Shown here in pieces: positions 8,634 through 17,673 of a DNA stretch of 64,000 nucleotides (within the stretch, counting starts at the first letter, position 1; every line of letters begins with the position of its first letter). Location of the stretch: the NCBI GenBank assembly GCA_002709405.1, contig PAQV01000078.1, positions 1 to 64,000 of the forward strand, in the 5' to 3' direction. The notes beneath the pieces were generated by a model, which was not told the origin of the DNA, made no database searches, and was given only the letters and a program-made list of their open reading frames with translations. The DNA is from Paracoccaceae bacterium (GTDB lineage: Bacteria > Pseudomonadota > Alphaproteobacteria > Rhodobacterales > Rhodobacteraceae). The position numbers and the translations under genes were made by a program.

Positions 8634-9715
8634 TGTGCTGCCTCATCCGGAAGGTTGATACGAAGGCCGGTCCCCGCATCGAAAAGATGCAGCTTGCCGG
8701 GGCGCAGGCCGAAATGGACCGTCTGGCCGATGCGAAGTCCGTTGCTTTCATCCAGCCGCACGACGATGTCATGGGCGCCGGCCGTCACGGTGACGAAGCA
8801 TTCCAGCCCGGTGGATTCGATCAGCGTCACGGTTCCCGAAGGGCCGCTGTCGGTCAGGATGATGTCCTGCGACCGGATCCCGGCTTCGACCGCCAAGTTT
8901 CCCGCGTGCAGCCCCGGAAGCGCAACCTCGACAATGCCATCGTCCGACCGGAACAGGCTGCCCCCCTCGCCCGCGACCAGCGCGCCCGAGAGGAAGTTCA
9001 TCCGAGGCGTCCCCACGAAGCCCGCGACAAAGCGCGTGGCGGGCCGGGCATAGACCTCGGCGGGCGTGTCCAGCTGCTGCAGCTTGCCCCCGTCCAGCAC
9101 CGCGATGCGCGTGGACATGGTCATCGCCTCGATCTGGTCGTGGGTGACGTAGACCATCGTCTTGCCCAGCTTCAGGTGCAGGCGGATGATCTCGGCCCTC
9201 ATGTGCGCGCGCAGGGTCGCGTCGAGGTTCGACAGCGGCTCGTCGAAGAGGAACACGTCGGGGTCGCGGATCATGGCCCGCCCCAGCGCCACCCGCTGCT
9301 GCTGGCCGCCCGACAACTGGGACGACCGGCGATCAAGCAACGGCACGATCTGAAGCGTCTCCGAGATCTCGGCGACCAGGCGCTTGCGCTCGGATTTGGC
9401 CACCCGCCGCTTTTTCAGCGGATAGGCCAGGTTCTCGCGCACGGTCATGTGCGGATACAAGGCATAGCTCTGGAACACCATCGACACGTTGCGATGGCCC
9501 GGCGCGGTGTCATTCACCCGCTGCCCGTCGAACATGATGTTGCCGGCGGTCGGCTGGTCGAGCCCGGCAAGCATCCGCAGGATCGTGGACTTGCCGCACC
9601 CGCTGGGGCCCAAAAGGGTCAGGAACTCGCCGTCCTCGACCTCGATCGACAGGTCGTCGACGACCGTCTGGGTGCCGTAGGAACGTTTGATGTTGGAAAG
9701 CAGAATACTGGACAT
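8630..9715 (-). CDS. ABC transporter ATP-binding protein (MalK/UgpC-like)
   Basis: ATPase of a carbohydrate-type (CUT1) ABC importer, 361 residues. It shows Walker A GPSGCGKST near residue 37, the signature LSGGQQQRVALGRAM near 133, Walker B DVFLFDEPLSNLDA near 155 and the switch histidine in YVTHDQIEAM. The C-terminal region is the OB-fold (TOBE) extension of MalK-like proteins. The ATG at 9715 is preferred to an upstream one because it gives the usual MSSILLSNIKRSYG beginning; only seven bases separate it from the permease stop. It overlaps the downstream monooxygenase start, so transport and oxidation are translationally linked. Confidence 0.93.
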   Translation of the reverse strand: MSSILLSNIKRSYGTQTVVDDLSIEVEDGEFLTLLGPSGCGKSTILRMLAGLDQPTAGNIMFDGQRVNDTAPGHRNVSMVFQSYALYPHMTVRENLAYPLKKRRVAKSERKRLVAEISETLQIVPLLDRRSSQLSGGQQQRVALGRAMIRDPDVFLFDEPLSNLDATLRAHMRAEIIRLHLKLGKTMVYVTHDQIEAMTMSTRIAVLDGGKLQQLDTPAEVYARPATRFVAGFVGTPRMNFLSGALVAGEGGSLFRSDDGIVEVALPGLHAGNLAVEAGIRSQDIILTDSGPSGTVTLIESTGLECFVTVTAGAHDIVVRLDESNGLRIGQTVHFGLRPGKLHLFDAGTGLRINLPDEAAQ

Positions 9716-9722
9716 GTGTCGT

Positions 9723-10547
9723 TCAACCCTTGACAGAGCCCGCGCCAAGTCCCGCGCTGAAGTTGCGTTGCACGATGGCGAACAGCAGCAGGATGGGCAG
9801 CGTGATCATGACGGCCGCAGCCATCAGGCGATTCCAGTCGACCTCGTAAGCCTCGGTGACGATCTGGCTGACCCCAGGAGGCAGGGTCATGATTTCGGCG
9901 CGATTGATGAAGACCATCGCATAGAGATATTCGTTGTATCCCATGATGAAGGTGAAGACCGCGGTGGCCACGATGCCGGGCAGGACCTGCGGCAGGACGA
10001 TCTCGAAGAAGACCTCCAGCCGGCTGGCCCCGTCGATGGCCGCGGCCGCCTCGACTTCGGGCGACAGCGCGCTGAGAAAGCCGCGCAGCAGCCACAGGGC
10101 AAAGGGGATCGCGAAAGTCGTGTAGGTCACGATCAGCCCCCAAAGGGAATCCCCCAGCCCCAGAGAGGCCACCACCACGTAAAGCGGCACCAGAAGCACG
10201 ACCGCCGGCAGCAGGTAGGAAAACAGCATCATCTGGGCGGCGAAACCGCGGGCCGGAAACCGGTAGCGCAGCAGGCCGTAGGCCCCCGACGTGGCGATCA
10301 GGATCGCGATCAGCGTGCTGGCCCCGGCCACGAACAGGGAATTGGCGAACAGGTCCAGGAAAGGCGTGTCGAACAACAGCGAGCGGTAGTGTTCAAGCGT
10401 CAGCCGGTCGGCCAGCAGGCGCGGCGGGAAGGTCACCGTCTGGTCGCGCGGCTTGATCGACGTCAGCACCATCCACAGGAACGGGAAGGACAGGATGCCG
10501 ATCACCAGCCAGATGACCAGGTCGCGCAGGATACGAAGCGGGGTCAT
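9723..10547 (-). CDS. ABC transporter permease, MalG-like
   Basis: Inner-membrane permease of the CUT1-type importer, 274 residues with about six hydrophobic helices. The cytoplasmic EAA loop that docks on the ATPase is clear at about residues 165-190 (EVEAAAAIDGASRLEVFFEI, then VLPQVLPGI). The N-terminus resembles MalG (PFLWMVLTSIKP). It overlaps the upstream permease gene by four bases (ATGA). The usual CUT1 gene order (binding protein, MalF, MalG, MalK) is preserved. The sugar-type family assignment does not prove that the ligand is a sugar. Confidence 0.92.
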   Translation of the reverse strand: MTPLRILRDLVIWLVIGILSFPFLWMVLTSIKPRDQTVTFPPRLLADRLTLEHYRSLLFDTPFLDLFANSLFVAGASTLIAILIATSGAYGLLRYRFPARGFAAQMMLFSYLLPAVVLLVPLYVVVASLGLGDSLWGLIVTYTTFAIPFALWLLRGFLSALSPEVEAAAAIDGASRLEVFFEIVLPQVLPGIVATAVFTFIMGYNEYLYAMVFINRAEIMTLPPGVSQIVTEAYEVDWNRLMAAAVMITLPILLLFAIVQRNFSAGLGAGSVKG

Positions 10548-11494
10548 TTCTGAGTGTCCTCCCGGTCGATCATTCGGGCATAGACCCAGAAGAATACCAT
10601 CATGATCAGCAGCATGATCATCGCCACGGCGGCCCCACTGCCGATGCTGAGCTTGGGGAAGACCTCTCGGTAGATCATCAGCGGCAAGGTTTCGGTGCTC
10701 GCACGCGGCCCGCCTCCGGTGAACATGTAGATCAGGTCGAAATCCTTGAAGTCCCAGATCGCCCGCAACAGGATCACGGCGGCCAGCACGGGCTTGAGCT
10801 GCGGAAGCGTGATGTCCCAGAAGCGCGCCCAGGCGTTGGCACCGTCGATCCGCGCGGCATCATAAAGCGCGGGCGGGATGCTTTGCAGCCGGGCCAGCAC
10901 GGCCAGCGTCACGAAGGGGAAGTGCTTCCACCCGGCAACGGCGATGACGCTGATCATGGCGTTGGGCGACTTGCCCAGCCAGTTGACCGGACGATCCACG
11001 ATGCCCAGGTTCATCAGCGCGAAATTGAGATAGCCGTACAAGTCGTTGAACAGCCACTGAAAGATCAACACTGCCACGACCGTGCTGATCAGGTAGGGAA
11101 ACAGAACCAGCGCGCGGGCCACGGGCCGCATGAACAGCGCCCCGTTCAGGATCAGCGCAAAGGCGATCCCGAGCGACACCTGCACGACCAGCGAGCCGGA
11201 GGTCCAGATGATGCTGTTCTTGAACGCATTCCAAAAGTCTTCGGACCGCATCAACGACGCATAATTGGCAAGACCCACGAAATCCCCCTGCCGGGTGATC
11301 GTGCTCATGCTGTGCAGGCTGATCCAGACCGTCTGCAAAAGCGGATAGGCCACCAGAACCAGGAAGAACAACATGCTCGGCGCGATCAACATCAGGCCGA
11401 ACAGGGCATTGCGCGTCGCCAAAGGCAGGCGGGCGAGGCGTTTTTTCGCCCCGCTCACCGACCACGTGTCACCCATCGCGGTTTGTTCTGTCAT
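10544..11494 (-). CDS. ABC transporter permease, MalF-like
   Basis: Partner permease of the same importer, 316 residues. A charged N-terminal tail is followed by about six membrane helices, and the EAA loop appears as DAARIDGANAWARFWDI followed by TLPQLKPVL around residues 210-235. The start is only four bases after the stop of the binding-protein gene, and the end overlaps the MalG-like gene. MalF-type proteins form the heterodimeric channel with the MalG-type partner; the window supplies one of each. Confidence 0.92.
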   Translation of the reverse strand: MTEQTAMGDTWSVSGAKKRLARLPLATRNALFGLMLIAPSMLFFLVLVAYPLLQTVWISLHSMSTITRQGDFVGLANYASLMRSEDFWNAFKNSIIWTSGSLVVQVSLGIAFALILNGALFMRPVARALVLFPYLISTVVAVLIFQWLFNDLYGYLNFALMNLGIVDRPVNWLGKSPNAMISVIAVAGWKHFPFVTLAVLARLQSIPPALYDAARIDGANAWARFWDITLPQLKPVLAAVILLRAIWDFKDFDLIYMFTGGGPRASTETLPLMIYREVFPKLSIGSGAAVAMIMLLIMMVFFWVYARMIDREDTQK

Positions 11495-11498
11495 CAGT

Positions 11499-12806
11499 TC
11501 AGGACTTCAGCAGCTCGGCGATCCGGTCCGCGCCACGCTGAACGGCCTCTTGCGACGAGACACCGCCGACAATGACGTCCTGCACGGCCTCGGTCATGAT
11601 CCGGGCGCCGATGATCGCGCCTGCCGCCGGGTTGACCGGGTGCTCGGGCGTTTCCTTCAGCAGGGACCGGCCTTTCGAGGTCGCCTCGATCATCGTGTCC
11701 ACCTCGGGGCGGTACTTGGTCATGATCGGGTTGTCGAAATACTCGTCCGAGGTCGCCACCGACTTCAGGTTCGGCAGGTTGTGGCTGGGCGTCACGTGCA
11801 GGAAGTGGATGTAGTTGTCGCGGCGCAGCAGGGCCAGCGCCAGCTTCTTGGCCGCTTCCGGATCCTCGCCGGTCACCGGCATGACCAGGGACTGGAAGTC
11901 TCCGGTAAAGACATCGCGGCCTTCCGCCGACTTCGGATAGGGAACGACCGACACGGCATCCACCAGCGACGGGTTCTTCTGCTGAACGTTGATCAGAACC
12001 CGCCCCGAATAGGGCGCCGATGCCGCGCGGCCCTCGACGAAGCCGTTGATCGTTTCGCTGTAGCCGTAGGTGACCGAACCCGACGGCGAGTATTCAGCCA
12101 GTTCCTTGACGAAATCGAAGGCGGCCACGGTTTCCGGCGAGTTGAAGGCCACCGACCCGTCGGGGTTCAGCACCATGCCGCCCGCGCGCCAGATCGTCTG
12201 CAGCAACAGCTTGTCGCCCATGTTCGTCTTGCCGAACGGGTAGATCGTGCCGAAGACGCCACCCTTGGTGGTGTCCTTGACCGTGCCCAGCATGGAGCTC
12301 CAGTCCGCCCACCCGGACGCGTCGGCCAGGTCCTTGCGGTACCACATCGCGCCGGTCGTGGTCGAGTTCACGATGGCCAGGCCGGGGAAATAGCCACGCT
12401 CGGCATCGTAAAGAAGCTCGGTCGTGTTCTCGTAGAAATCGTCCTTTCCGACCGTGTTGATCACGTCGTCGACCGGATGCAACACGCCCTGTTCGTTCAG
12501 GTGCATGACAAATTCCGGCGGCATGTGCGAAATCAGGTCGGGCGGAGCACCGGCAGCCAGGGACGCCGCCAGCTTCGGCAGTAAGTCATCTTCGCCCATG
12601 TACTGAAGGTTGACGGTCAGGCCGGGATTTTCATCTGCGAACTTGGCGAAGATCGCCTCGTAGGCGGCAACCTGGTCGGGCGAGCGCTGCGTCGACCACA
12701 TGGTCAGCTGGCGCGTCTGGGCGCGCAGGATGGCCGGAGCGGACAGCATTGTTGTCGTCGCAGCAGCGCCGATCAGAAGTTGGCGCCGAGCAATTCGAAA
12801 CGTCAT
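11499..12806 (-). CDS. ABC transporter extracellular solute-binding protein (family 1)
   Basis: Periplasmic receptor of the importer, 435 residues. The N-terminus is a Tat-like or Sec signal (RRQLLIGAAAT, then a hydrophobic run to ILRAQ). The mature protein has the family-1 pattern FAKFADENPGLTVNLQY, AAGAPPDLISH and GTIYPFGKTN. It is the first gene after the promoter-operator region at about 12.87 kb, so it probably opens a nine-gene transcription unit running to the hydantoinase. The class usually binds sugars, glycerol phosphate or polyols; the genetic setting here suggests a nitrogenous or oxidisable small molecule instead (inference). Confidence 0.92.
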   Translation of the reverse strand: MTFRIARRQLLIGAAATTTMLSAPAILRAQTRQLTMWSTQRSPDQVAAYEAIFAKFADENPGLTVNLQYMGEDDLLPKLAASLAAGAPPDLISHMPPEFVMHLNEQGVLHPVDDVINTVGKDDFYENTTELLYDAERGYFPGLAIVNSTTTGAMWYRKDLADASGWADWSSMLGTVKDTTKGGVFGTIYPFGKTNMGDKLLLQTIWRAGGMVLNPDGSVAFNSPETVAAFDFVKELAEYSPSGSVTYGYSETINGFVEGRAASAPYSGRVLINVQQKNPSLVDAVSVVPYPKSAEGRDVFTGDFQSLVMPVTGEDPEAAKKLALALLRRDNYIHFLHVTPSHNLPNLKSVATSDEYFDNPIMTKYRPEVDTMIEATSKGRSLLKETPEHPVNPAAGAIIGARIMTEAVQDVIVGGVSSQEAVQRGADRIAELLKS

Positions 12807-12864
12807 GGGAAGAACCTTTCTTCAGACTGGGAGGACAGCGTCTTGCAACATCCGTACTCGGTAA

Positions 12865-12881
12865 ATATGCATTCAGTATAC
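12865..12881 (-). promoter_or_regulatory. Candidate GntR operator, site 3
   Basis: The 17-bp sequence ATATGCATTCAGTATAC lies 59 bp upstream of the binding-protein start. Its right half (TTCAGTATAC) matches the site at 17674-17690 almost exactly, and GCAT lies near the other half. It sits in an A/T-rich patch between the GntR gene and the ABC operon, where an operator would be expected. It is the weakest of the three sites. Confidence 0.5.
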
Positions 12882-12969
12882 CAAAAAAACTCCGAAAAAT
12901 CCTCGTAATCTCACATAAATCCCTGGCTGAATATTAATTGTGCGACGAAGCGCGGCCGGCGCTCAGGTC

Positions 12970-13626
12970 TCAGGCAGCGCCGCTAAGCAGAGCCATCGCA
13001 TGCGCCGAGAGATTGCGCAAATGAACACGCATCGCCTCGGCCGCGGCATCGGCATCACCGCTCATGTACGCATCGAGAATGGCCAGATGCTCGATCCCGT
13101 CTTCCTTCACCCGCGCCGTCGGCTTGGAGAATTCGAACAGCCGGGTCGTGACCCGAACCTGCCGGATCATCTGCGCCAGGACGAGGTTGCCCGACGCGTC
13201 CGGAAACATCTGGTGCACGCGGTCATCCGCATCCCAGTGAATCCGTTCCTGCTCCTTGGCCAGGGCCAGTTCGGCGATCTCGGACTTGATGGCCAGCACC
13301 TCGTGCAACGGGATCTTGCCCATCGCCAGACGCACCGCCTCGCATTCAAGGATCTCACGCACGCGCATGCACTGAAAGAACTCGGCGGGCATGATCCGGC
13401 GCACCGAATAGGACCGCGTGCCGTTCTTGACGATCGCCCCTTCGGCCGCAAGCCGCAGGATCGCCTCGCGCATCGGGGTGCGGGAAATGTTCAACTGTTC
13501 GGCAAGCTTGCCCTCGACCAGGAACGTCCCGCCCGGCAACTGCTTCATCTGGATCAGCCGGCGCAACTGGGCATAGGCCTGATCAGCCAGGCTGGGCTCG
13601 TCAGCGACGGTGATTTCAGACTTCAT
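12970..13626 (-). CDS. GntR-family transcriptional regulator with FCD domain
   Basis: A FadR-subfamily regulator of 218 residues. The N-terminal winged helix-turn-helix spans about residues 10-75 (LADQAYAQLRRLI, VEGKLAEQLNISRTPMREAI). The rest is the all-helical FCD ligand-binding domain, with a MRVREILECEAVRLA start and histidines such as DRVHQMF that commonly hold a metal. The ATG at 13626 overlaps the DapA-family gene's stop by four bases, so the regulator is co-translated with an enzyme of the pathway. It is the only local regulator next to three promoter regions that share an operator-like motif, and most FCD proteins repress until a pathway carboxylate binds. Confidence 0.92.
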   Translation of the reverse strand: MKSEITVADEPSLADQAYAQLRRLIQMKQLPGGTFLVEGKLAEQLNISRTPMREAILRLAAEGAIVKNGTRSYSVRRIMPAEFFQCMRVREILECEAVRLAMGKIPLHEVLAIKSEIAELALAKEQERIHWDADDRVHQMFPDASGNLVLAQMIRQVRVTTRLFEFSKPTARVKEDGIEHLAILDAYMSGDADAAAEAMRVHLRNLSAHAMALLSGAA

Positions 13627-14570
13627 GCGGCAGCTACCTCCAACAAACCCGCGGCCTTCAGGGCCAGTCTCAAACGTGCAATCTCGGACTGGTCCAGCGC
13701 CCCGATGGGAAGCCGGCCCTGCCCGCTCGGCCAAAGGCCCATCAACTCCATGCACGCCTTGAGCCGGACTGTCGCGAAACCACCGGGTGCGGCGCCATAA
13801 ATCGCGTTCGCGAGCGGTTGGATCCGTGCGTTCAATGCGCGTGCGGTAACCATGTCCCCCCGCGCAACTGCCCGCTCCAAGCCCACGATTTCATCGGGCA
13901 TCAACACGGCCAAGCTGACCATGCTGCCATCACTACCGATAGCAAAACATGGAAACAAGTGTTCGTCGCCCGATGCCATCACCTCGACCGACGGTGCGAC
14001 CCGGTTCACCAGGCGCCTGTTCGAATCATAGGCCGCGGTCTCCCAGCTGCCCTCCTTGATCCCCACGACGCGCGGCAGGCAGGCGAGCTTTTCCAGCGTG
14101 CCCGGAGGATAGGCCATCGCGCCCGTGCGCACGCCCGCCTGGTACAGCAGGATCGGAAGGTCGGTCGCTTCCAGCACCGCCTGGTGATGCCGGATCACCA
14201 TGCCGGGCTCTTGCGACAGGGCCCAGGAAAACGGCGGAAAGACCAGGATCCCGTCCGCCCCGGCCGCCTGCGCATCCGCGGCATGCAGGCGCGCTTCGCG
14301 GCTGCTTTCGGCAAGCAGACCTGTCACGACGATCGCACGATCGCCAATCGTCTCGCGCGCGATTTCGATCACCCGCCGGCGCTCCTCGCGCTCCAGAAGA
14401 AAGACCTCGCCCGCATGCCCGTTGCACAGAACCCCGACGATGCCGTCGCGCGCCGCAAGCGTGCGAAAATGGTCCGCAAGAAGGTCTTCGTCCATCCGCT
14501 CGAGCCGATCAAAGGGCGTCAGCGTGGCAGCATAGATGCCGCGGAAGGGACGTGGAGAGTTGGAAATCAC
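13623..14570 (-). CDS. Dihydrodipicolinate synthase (DapA) family protein
   Basis: A class-I aldolase/lyase fold protein of 315 residues. The Schiff-base lysine is in VVGIKEGSWETAA near residue 170 and the catalytic tyrosine in LPILLYQAGV near 145; the GxxGE-like region is CNGHAGEVF near 50. This family includes DapA, N-acetylneuraminate lyase, sugar-acid dehydratases and aldolases. The catabolic setting argues against lysine biosynthesis. The start is GTG at 14570, supported by a GGAGG seven bases upstream; no ATG fits better. It is the first gene of a two-gene unit with the GntR regulator, below operator site 1. Confidence 0.88.
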   Translation of the reverse strand: MISNSPRPFRGIYAATLTPFDRLERMDEDLLADHFRTLAARDGIVGVLCNGHAGEVFLLEREERRRVIEIARETIGDRAIVVTGLLAESSREARLHAADAQAAGADGILVFPPFSWALSQEPGMVIRHHQAVLEATDLPILLYQAGVRTGAMAYPPGTLEKLACLPRVVGIKEGSWETAAYDSNRRLVNRVAPSVEVMASGDEHLFPCFAIGSDGSMVSLAVLMPDEIVGLERAVARGDMVTARALNARIQPLANAIYGAAPGGFATVRLKACMELMGLWPSGQGRLPIGALDQSEIARLRLALKAAGLLEVAAA

Positions 14571-14711
14571 GTGTGAGCCTCCAAGTTAGGCAACGACCGC
14601 GACCTGCACGCTCTGGCTTCTCACCCCTCGGACAGGAGGGTCGTGCACCACCAGATCGGACCGCGCTCGGGAGATTTCAGCCCGGAGGCCGAGCAATATG
14701 ATTTCTAGATC

Positions 14712-14738
14712 GCATACGTTTTGTATACTGTCAATATT
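14712..14738 (-). promoter_or_regulatory. Promoter with GntR operator, site 1 (upstream of the DapA-family gene)
   Basis: The 17-bp GCATACGTTTTGTATAC at 14712-14728 contains two G[C/T]ATAC half-sites 11 bp apart. Read on the minus strand, a consensus -35 hexamer TTGACA (14729-14734) directly adjoins it, so a bound repressor would cover the promoter spacer. The 27-bp block matches the one at 17674-17700 at 24 positions. The DapA-family GTG start is 142 bp downstream. Confidence 0.65.
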
Positions 14739-14749
14739 TTGCGAATACG

Positions 14750-14801
14750 GGGCCTGCGCTCAGGCCCAAGATGATCACCGAAAGGGCTGATGGGCGGTGA
14801 T
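14750..14801 (-). terminator. Paired hairpins between amidohydrolase 2 and the DapA-family promoter
   Basis: Two stem-loops lie just after the 3' end of the amidohydrolase gene. One is a 7-bp stem, 14774-14780 with 14795-14801, which contains smaller complementary parts. The other is a 7-bp GC-rich stem with a four-base loop, 14750-14756 with 14761-14767. Neither has a strong T run, so termination is plausible but not certain. Confidence 0.4.
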
Positions 14802-14847
14802 TTTCCAAGCGCACCTGCCCATCAGAGCCATCTTCACGCGGACCGGG

Positions 14848-16128
14848 TCAAAGCCTCTCGGGGACGGGCAGCCCGGTCAGCCCATCAGGATCCTTGACCA
14901 CCCGCCCGTCTGCAAGAATGACCCGGAAATCCGGACCGCCGCTGGCCAAAAGGCCGATATCGTCCAGGGGGTTTCCATCCAGCACCAGGGCATCCGCAAA
15001 GGCGCCTTCCGCGATCACCCCCAGTTCGCCAGGGCGGCGGACAACCTCTGCGCCGGCCACGGTTGCCTGGCGGATGATGTCCGCATTCGACAGAACGCGC
15101 GAGCGGATCTCGAATTCGTCGTTCTGGTAGCCATCCAGTTCCCCGATCAGGTCCGTCCCGAAGGCCATTGGCACACCTGCCGCGCGCGCAATTTCCAGCG
15201 ACTGCGTCCCGACGCTGAGGACATGGGCGTTCTTCTTGAGGTTCTCCGCCGGATAGCCCTGGGCCGCGCCGTGTTTCATGGTCGCCTCGTAAGCCACCAG
15301 TGTCGGCACCATCAGCGCGCCGCGTTCAACCATCAGGGCCGCGGTCGGTTCGTCCAGGAAATTCGCATGTTCGATGCTGCGGATACCGGCCTCGACCGCG
15401 CGCGCGACCGCCTTCGCCGTGTAGGAATGGCAAGCGACGTAGGTGTCCGCGTTCTGCGCTTCCTCGACCGCGGCCCGCAGCTCGTCCATCGAGAATTGCA
15501 CGAAATGGATGGGATCCGCGGGCGAGCCGACGCCTCCGCCGACCTGCAGCTTGATATGGTCGGCCCCCAGCCGGATCTCGTCGCGGACGGCACGGCGCAT
15601 TTCGGTCACGCCGTCGGCAATGCGCTTGCGTCCGGAGGCGCCGGGATCCAGATGGAAACTTCCGTGAGGCGCGGAATGGTCGACACGCGTGCGCTGATCG
15701 CCATGGCCCCCGGTCTGGCTGATCGAACTGCCGCAGATGAACAGCCGCGGCCCGATGACGAACCCTTCCTCGACCGCTTCGCGATGCCCGCGATCGGCCC
15801 CGCCCACGTCGCGCGCCGTGGTGAACCCGCGCATCAGCATCTTGTGCATGCGCGACCAGGTATGCGCGGCGACCGTCGAGGGCAGCATGTGCATGTAGGA
15901 CTTGTTCGCCCACTGCGTCCGGATCGAGGTGACATGGACGTGGCAATCGATCAACCCGGGCATCATGACGCGCCCACCGAGGTCGATGACCCTGGCACCC
16001 GACATCTCGACCGCGCCTTCCGTCACGCCGGCGAAACGCCGCCCCCGGACCAAGACCGACATTCCCGGGCGCAGGCGACCGGCCTCGGGGTCCAGGACCC
16101 GCACATTGCGAAACAGGATGTCAGTCAT
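14848..16128 (-). CDS. Metal-dependent amidohydrolase (imidazolonepropionase-like), copy 2
   Basis: An amidohydrolase-superfamily enzyme of 426 residues. Metal-binding motifs in order are GLIDCHVHV near residue 60, HIKLQVGGGVGS with the probable bridging lysine near 180, CHSYTAK near 225, SIEHANF near 245 and FGTDLIGE near 305. The closest type is the Xaa-Pro dipeptidase/imidazolonepropionase-like group, which hydrolyses peptide, lactam or carbamate bonds. The start overlaps the upstream paralogue by 8 bp. The two paralogues are clearly related along their whole length but more diverged than the monooxygenase pair, so they probably act on different intermediates. Confidence 0.9.
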   Translation of the reverse strand: MTDILFRNVRVLDPEAGRLRPGMSVLVRGRRFAGVTEGAVEMSGARVIDLGGRVMMPGLIDCHVHVTSIRTQWANKSYMHMLPSTVAAHTWSRMHKMLMRGFTTARDVGGADRGHREAVEEGFVIGPRLFICGSSISQTGGHGDQRTRVDHSAPHGSFHLDPGASGRKRIADGVTEMRRAVRDEIRLGADHIKLQVGGGVGSPADPIHFVQFSMDELRAAVEEAQNADTYVACHSYTAKAVARAVEAGIRSIEHANFLDEPTAALMVERGALMVPTLVAYEATMKHGAAQGYPAENLKKNAHVLSVGTQSLEIARAAGVPMAFGTDLIGELDGYQNDEFEIRSRVLSNADIIRQATVAGAEVVRRPGELGVIAEGAFADALVLDGNPLDDIGLLASGGPDFRVILADGRVVKDPDGLTGLPVPERL

Positions 16129-17410
16129 GCGCCTTCAGCTCCTCGAGACCCAGCCCGAGGCCGATCTCGTCCTTGTAAACCTTGCCGTCCTTGATGATCG
16201 CCCGCATATCGGCCCCGTCCGATGCCAGAAGGCCGATGTCCTCCAGCGGATTTCCGTCCAGGACGATGGCGTCCGCCAAGGCGCCCGGAGCGATGACCCC
16301 CAGCTCGCCCTCGCGCCGCAGAACCTCTGCCCCGCCGATCGTTGCCTGGCGGATGATGTCGTCGTTGGACAGGACACGCGCCCGGATCTCGAATTCCATG
16401 CTTTGGTACTCGTCGAGCTCGCCCATCAGGTCCGTCCCGAAGGCGGTCTTGACCCCATGGCGGCGGGCCACCTCCAGGGATTGCGCCCCGACCTCCAGGA
16501 CCTTGGCGTTCTTGATCAGGTTCTGTTCGGGATAGCCCTGTTCGCGCCCGTAGCGCTGCGTGGCCTCGTAGGCGACCAGCGTCGGCACGAAATAAGCCCC
16601 CCGCTCTGCCATCAGCTCGGCCGACCGATCGTCGAGGAAATTGCCGTGCTCGATCGTGCGGATCCCGCAGGTGACCGCCCGGATGATTGCCTCGGCCGTG
16701 TAGGCATGGGCCATCGCGTAGGTCGCACCGTTCTCGGCCTCTTCGACAATGGCGCGCATCTCTTCAAACGAGAACTGGTTGAAGTGGATCGGATCCGCAT
16801 CCGACCCGACACCGCCAGAAGCAAAGATCTTGACCTGGTCCACGCCAAGCCGGATTTCATCGCGGACCGCACGCCGCACCTCGTCGATCCCGTCCGCGAT
16901 ACGGGCAATGCCGCCGGTCAGGCCGACTGACAGGTGATGGCAGCCGCAGGGGTGCGCATGTTCGACCTGCGTGCGGAAATCCCCATGACCGCCGGTCTGG
17001 CTGATGCCCCGGCCCGACACGAACATCCGGGGTCCGATCAGAAGCCCCTGCTCGACCGCATCCCGGTGCCCCATGTCGGCGCCGGCCGCGTCCCGCACCG
17101 TCGTGAAGCCTCGCGACAGGATCGCGCGCATCTTGCGCGCGGCCCCGGCATTGGCCAGCGAATGCGGCATGTGCATCAGCGTATTGTTGGCCCACTTGGT
17201 CTTGATCGACAGCACGTGGACATGACAGTCGATGAGGCCGGGCATCAGAACCCGCCCGCCAAGATCGACCTCTTTTGCGCCTTCGGGTGCCTCTGCATCC
17301 GGACCGACGGCGGCGAAACGGCCGTTTTCGACCAGAACCTTCTGGCCGTCCAGACAACGCCCCGCCTCGGGGTCGAGCAGGCGCAAGTTATGAAGAACAA
17401 AGGATTTCAT
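16121..17410 (-). CDS. Metal-dependent amidohydrolase (imidazolonepropionase-like), copy 1
   Basis: The first gene of the amidohydrolase pair, 429 residues from the ATG at 17410. That start matches the paralogue's beginning (VLHNLRLLDPEAG here, LFRNVRVLDPEAG in copy 2); a start at 17443 or 17464 would only add residues without counterparts. It has the same metal motifs: GLIDCHVHVLS, QVKIFASGGVGS, MAHAYTAEA, TIEHGNFL and FGTDLMGE. A long leader of about 260 bp separates it from operator site 2. No signal peptide is visible, so the enzyme should be cytoplasmic and act after import. Confidence 0.9.
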   Translation of the reverse strand: MKSFVLHNLRLLDPEAGRCLDGQKVLVENGRFAAVGPDAEAPEGAKEVDLGGRVLMPGLIDCHVHVLSIKTKWANNTLMHMPHSLANAGAARKMRAILSRGFTTVRDAAGADMGHRDAVEQGLLIGPRMFVSGRGISQTGGHGDFRTQVEHAHPCGCHHLSVGLTGGIARIADGIDEVRRAVRDEIRLGVDQVKIFASGGVGSDADPIHFNQFSFEEMRAIVEEAENGATYAMAHAYTAEAIIRAVTCGIRTIEHGNFLDDRSAELMAERGAYFVPTLVAYEATQRYGREQGYPEQNLIKNAKVLEVGAQSLEVARRHGVKTAFGTDLMGELDEYQSMEFEIRARVLSNDDIIRQATIGGAEVLRREGELGVIAPGALADAIVLDGNPLEDIGLLASDGADMRAIIKDGKVYKDEIGLGLGLEELKAHD

Positions 17411-17673
17411 TTGAGAGAGCTTTCTGTCTAGGACAAAGCGCATCACGACGAAGCGCCCAGACAAATGCGGTTGGAATGAGGGTGATGCTGCGACCTTCAG
17501 GAACTGGCCGACGGGGAATGCACTCGGGTGTCACGAGGGAAATTGAGTGGCAGGCCTGTCTTGACGTCTCCCTGAAGCGGAAAGGCCGGCCGCACGCGCA
17601 TCCTGCGCGCCGGCGGCACCAGAACCCGCCCCGGAAGACCTTTCCCGAGGGCCGGCGATACAGGCCGAACAAT

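Noticed and set aside
13623..14570. Biosynthetic dapA of lysine synthesis
   Set aside because: The context is a GntR-controlled catabolic operon. The family covers many lyases and aldolases, so no dapA symbol is given.
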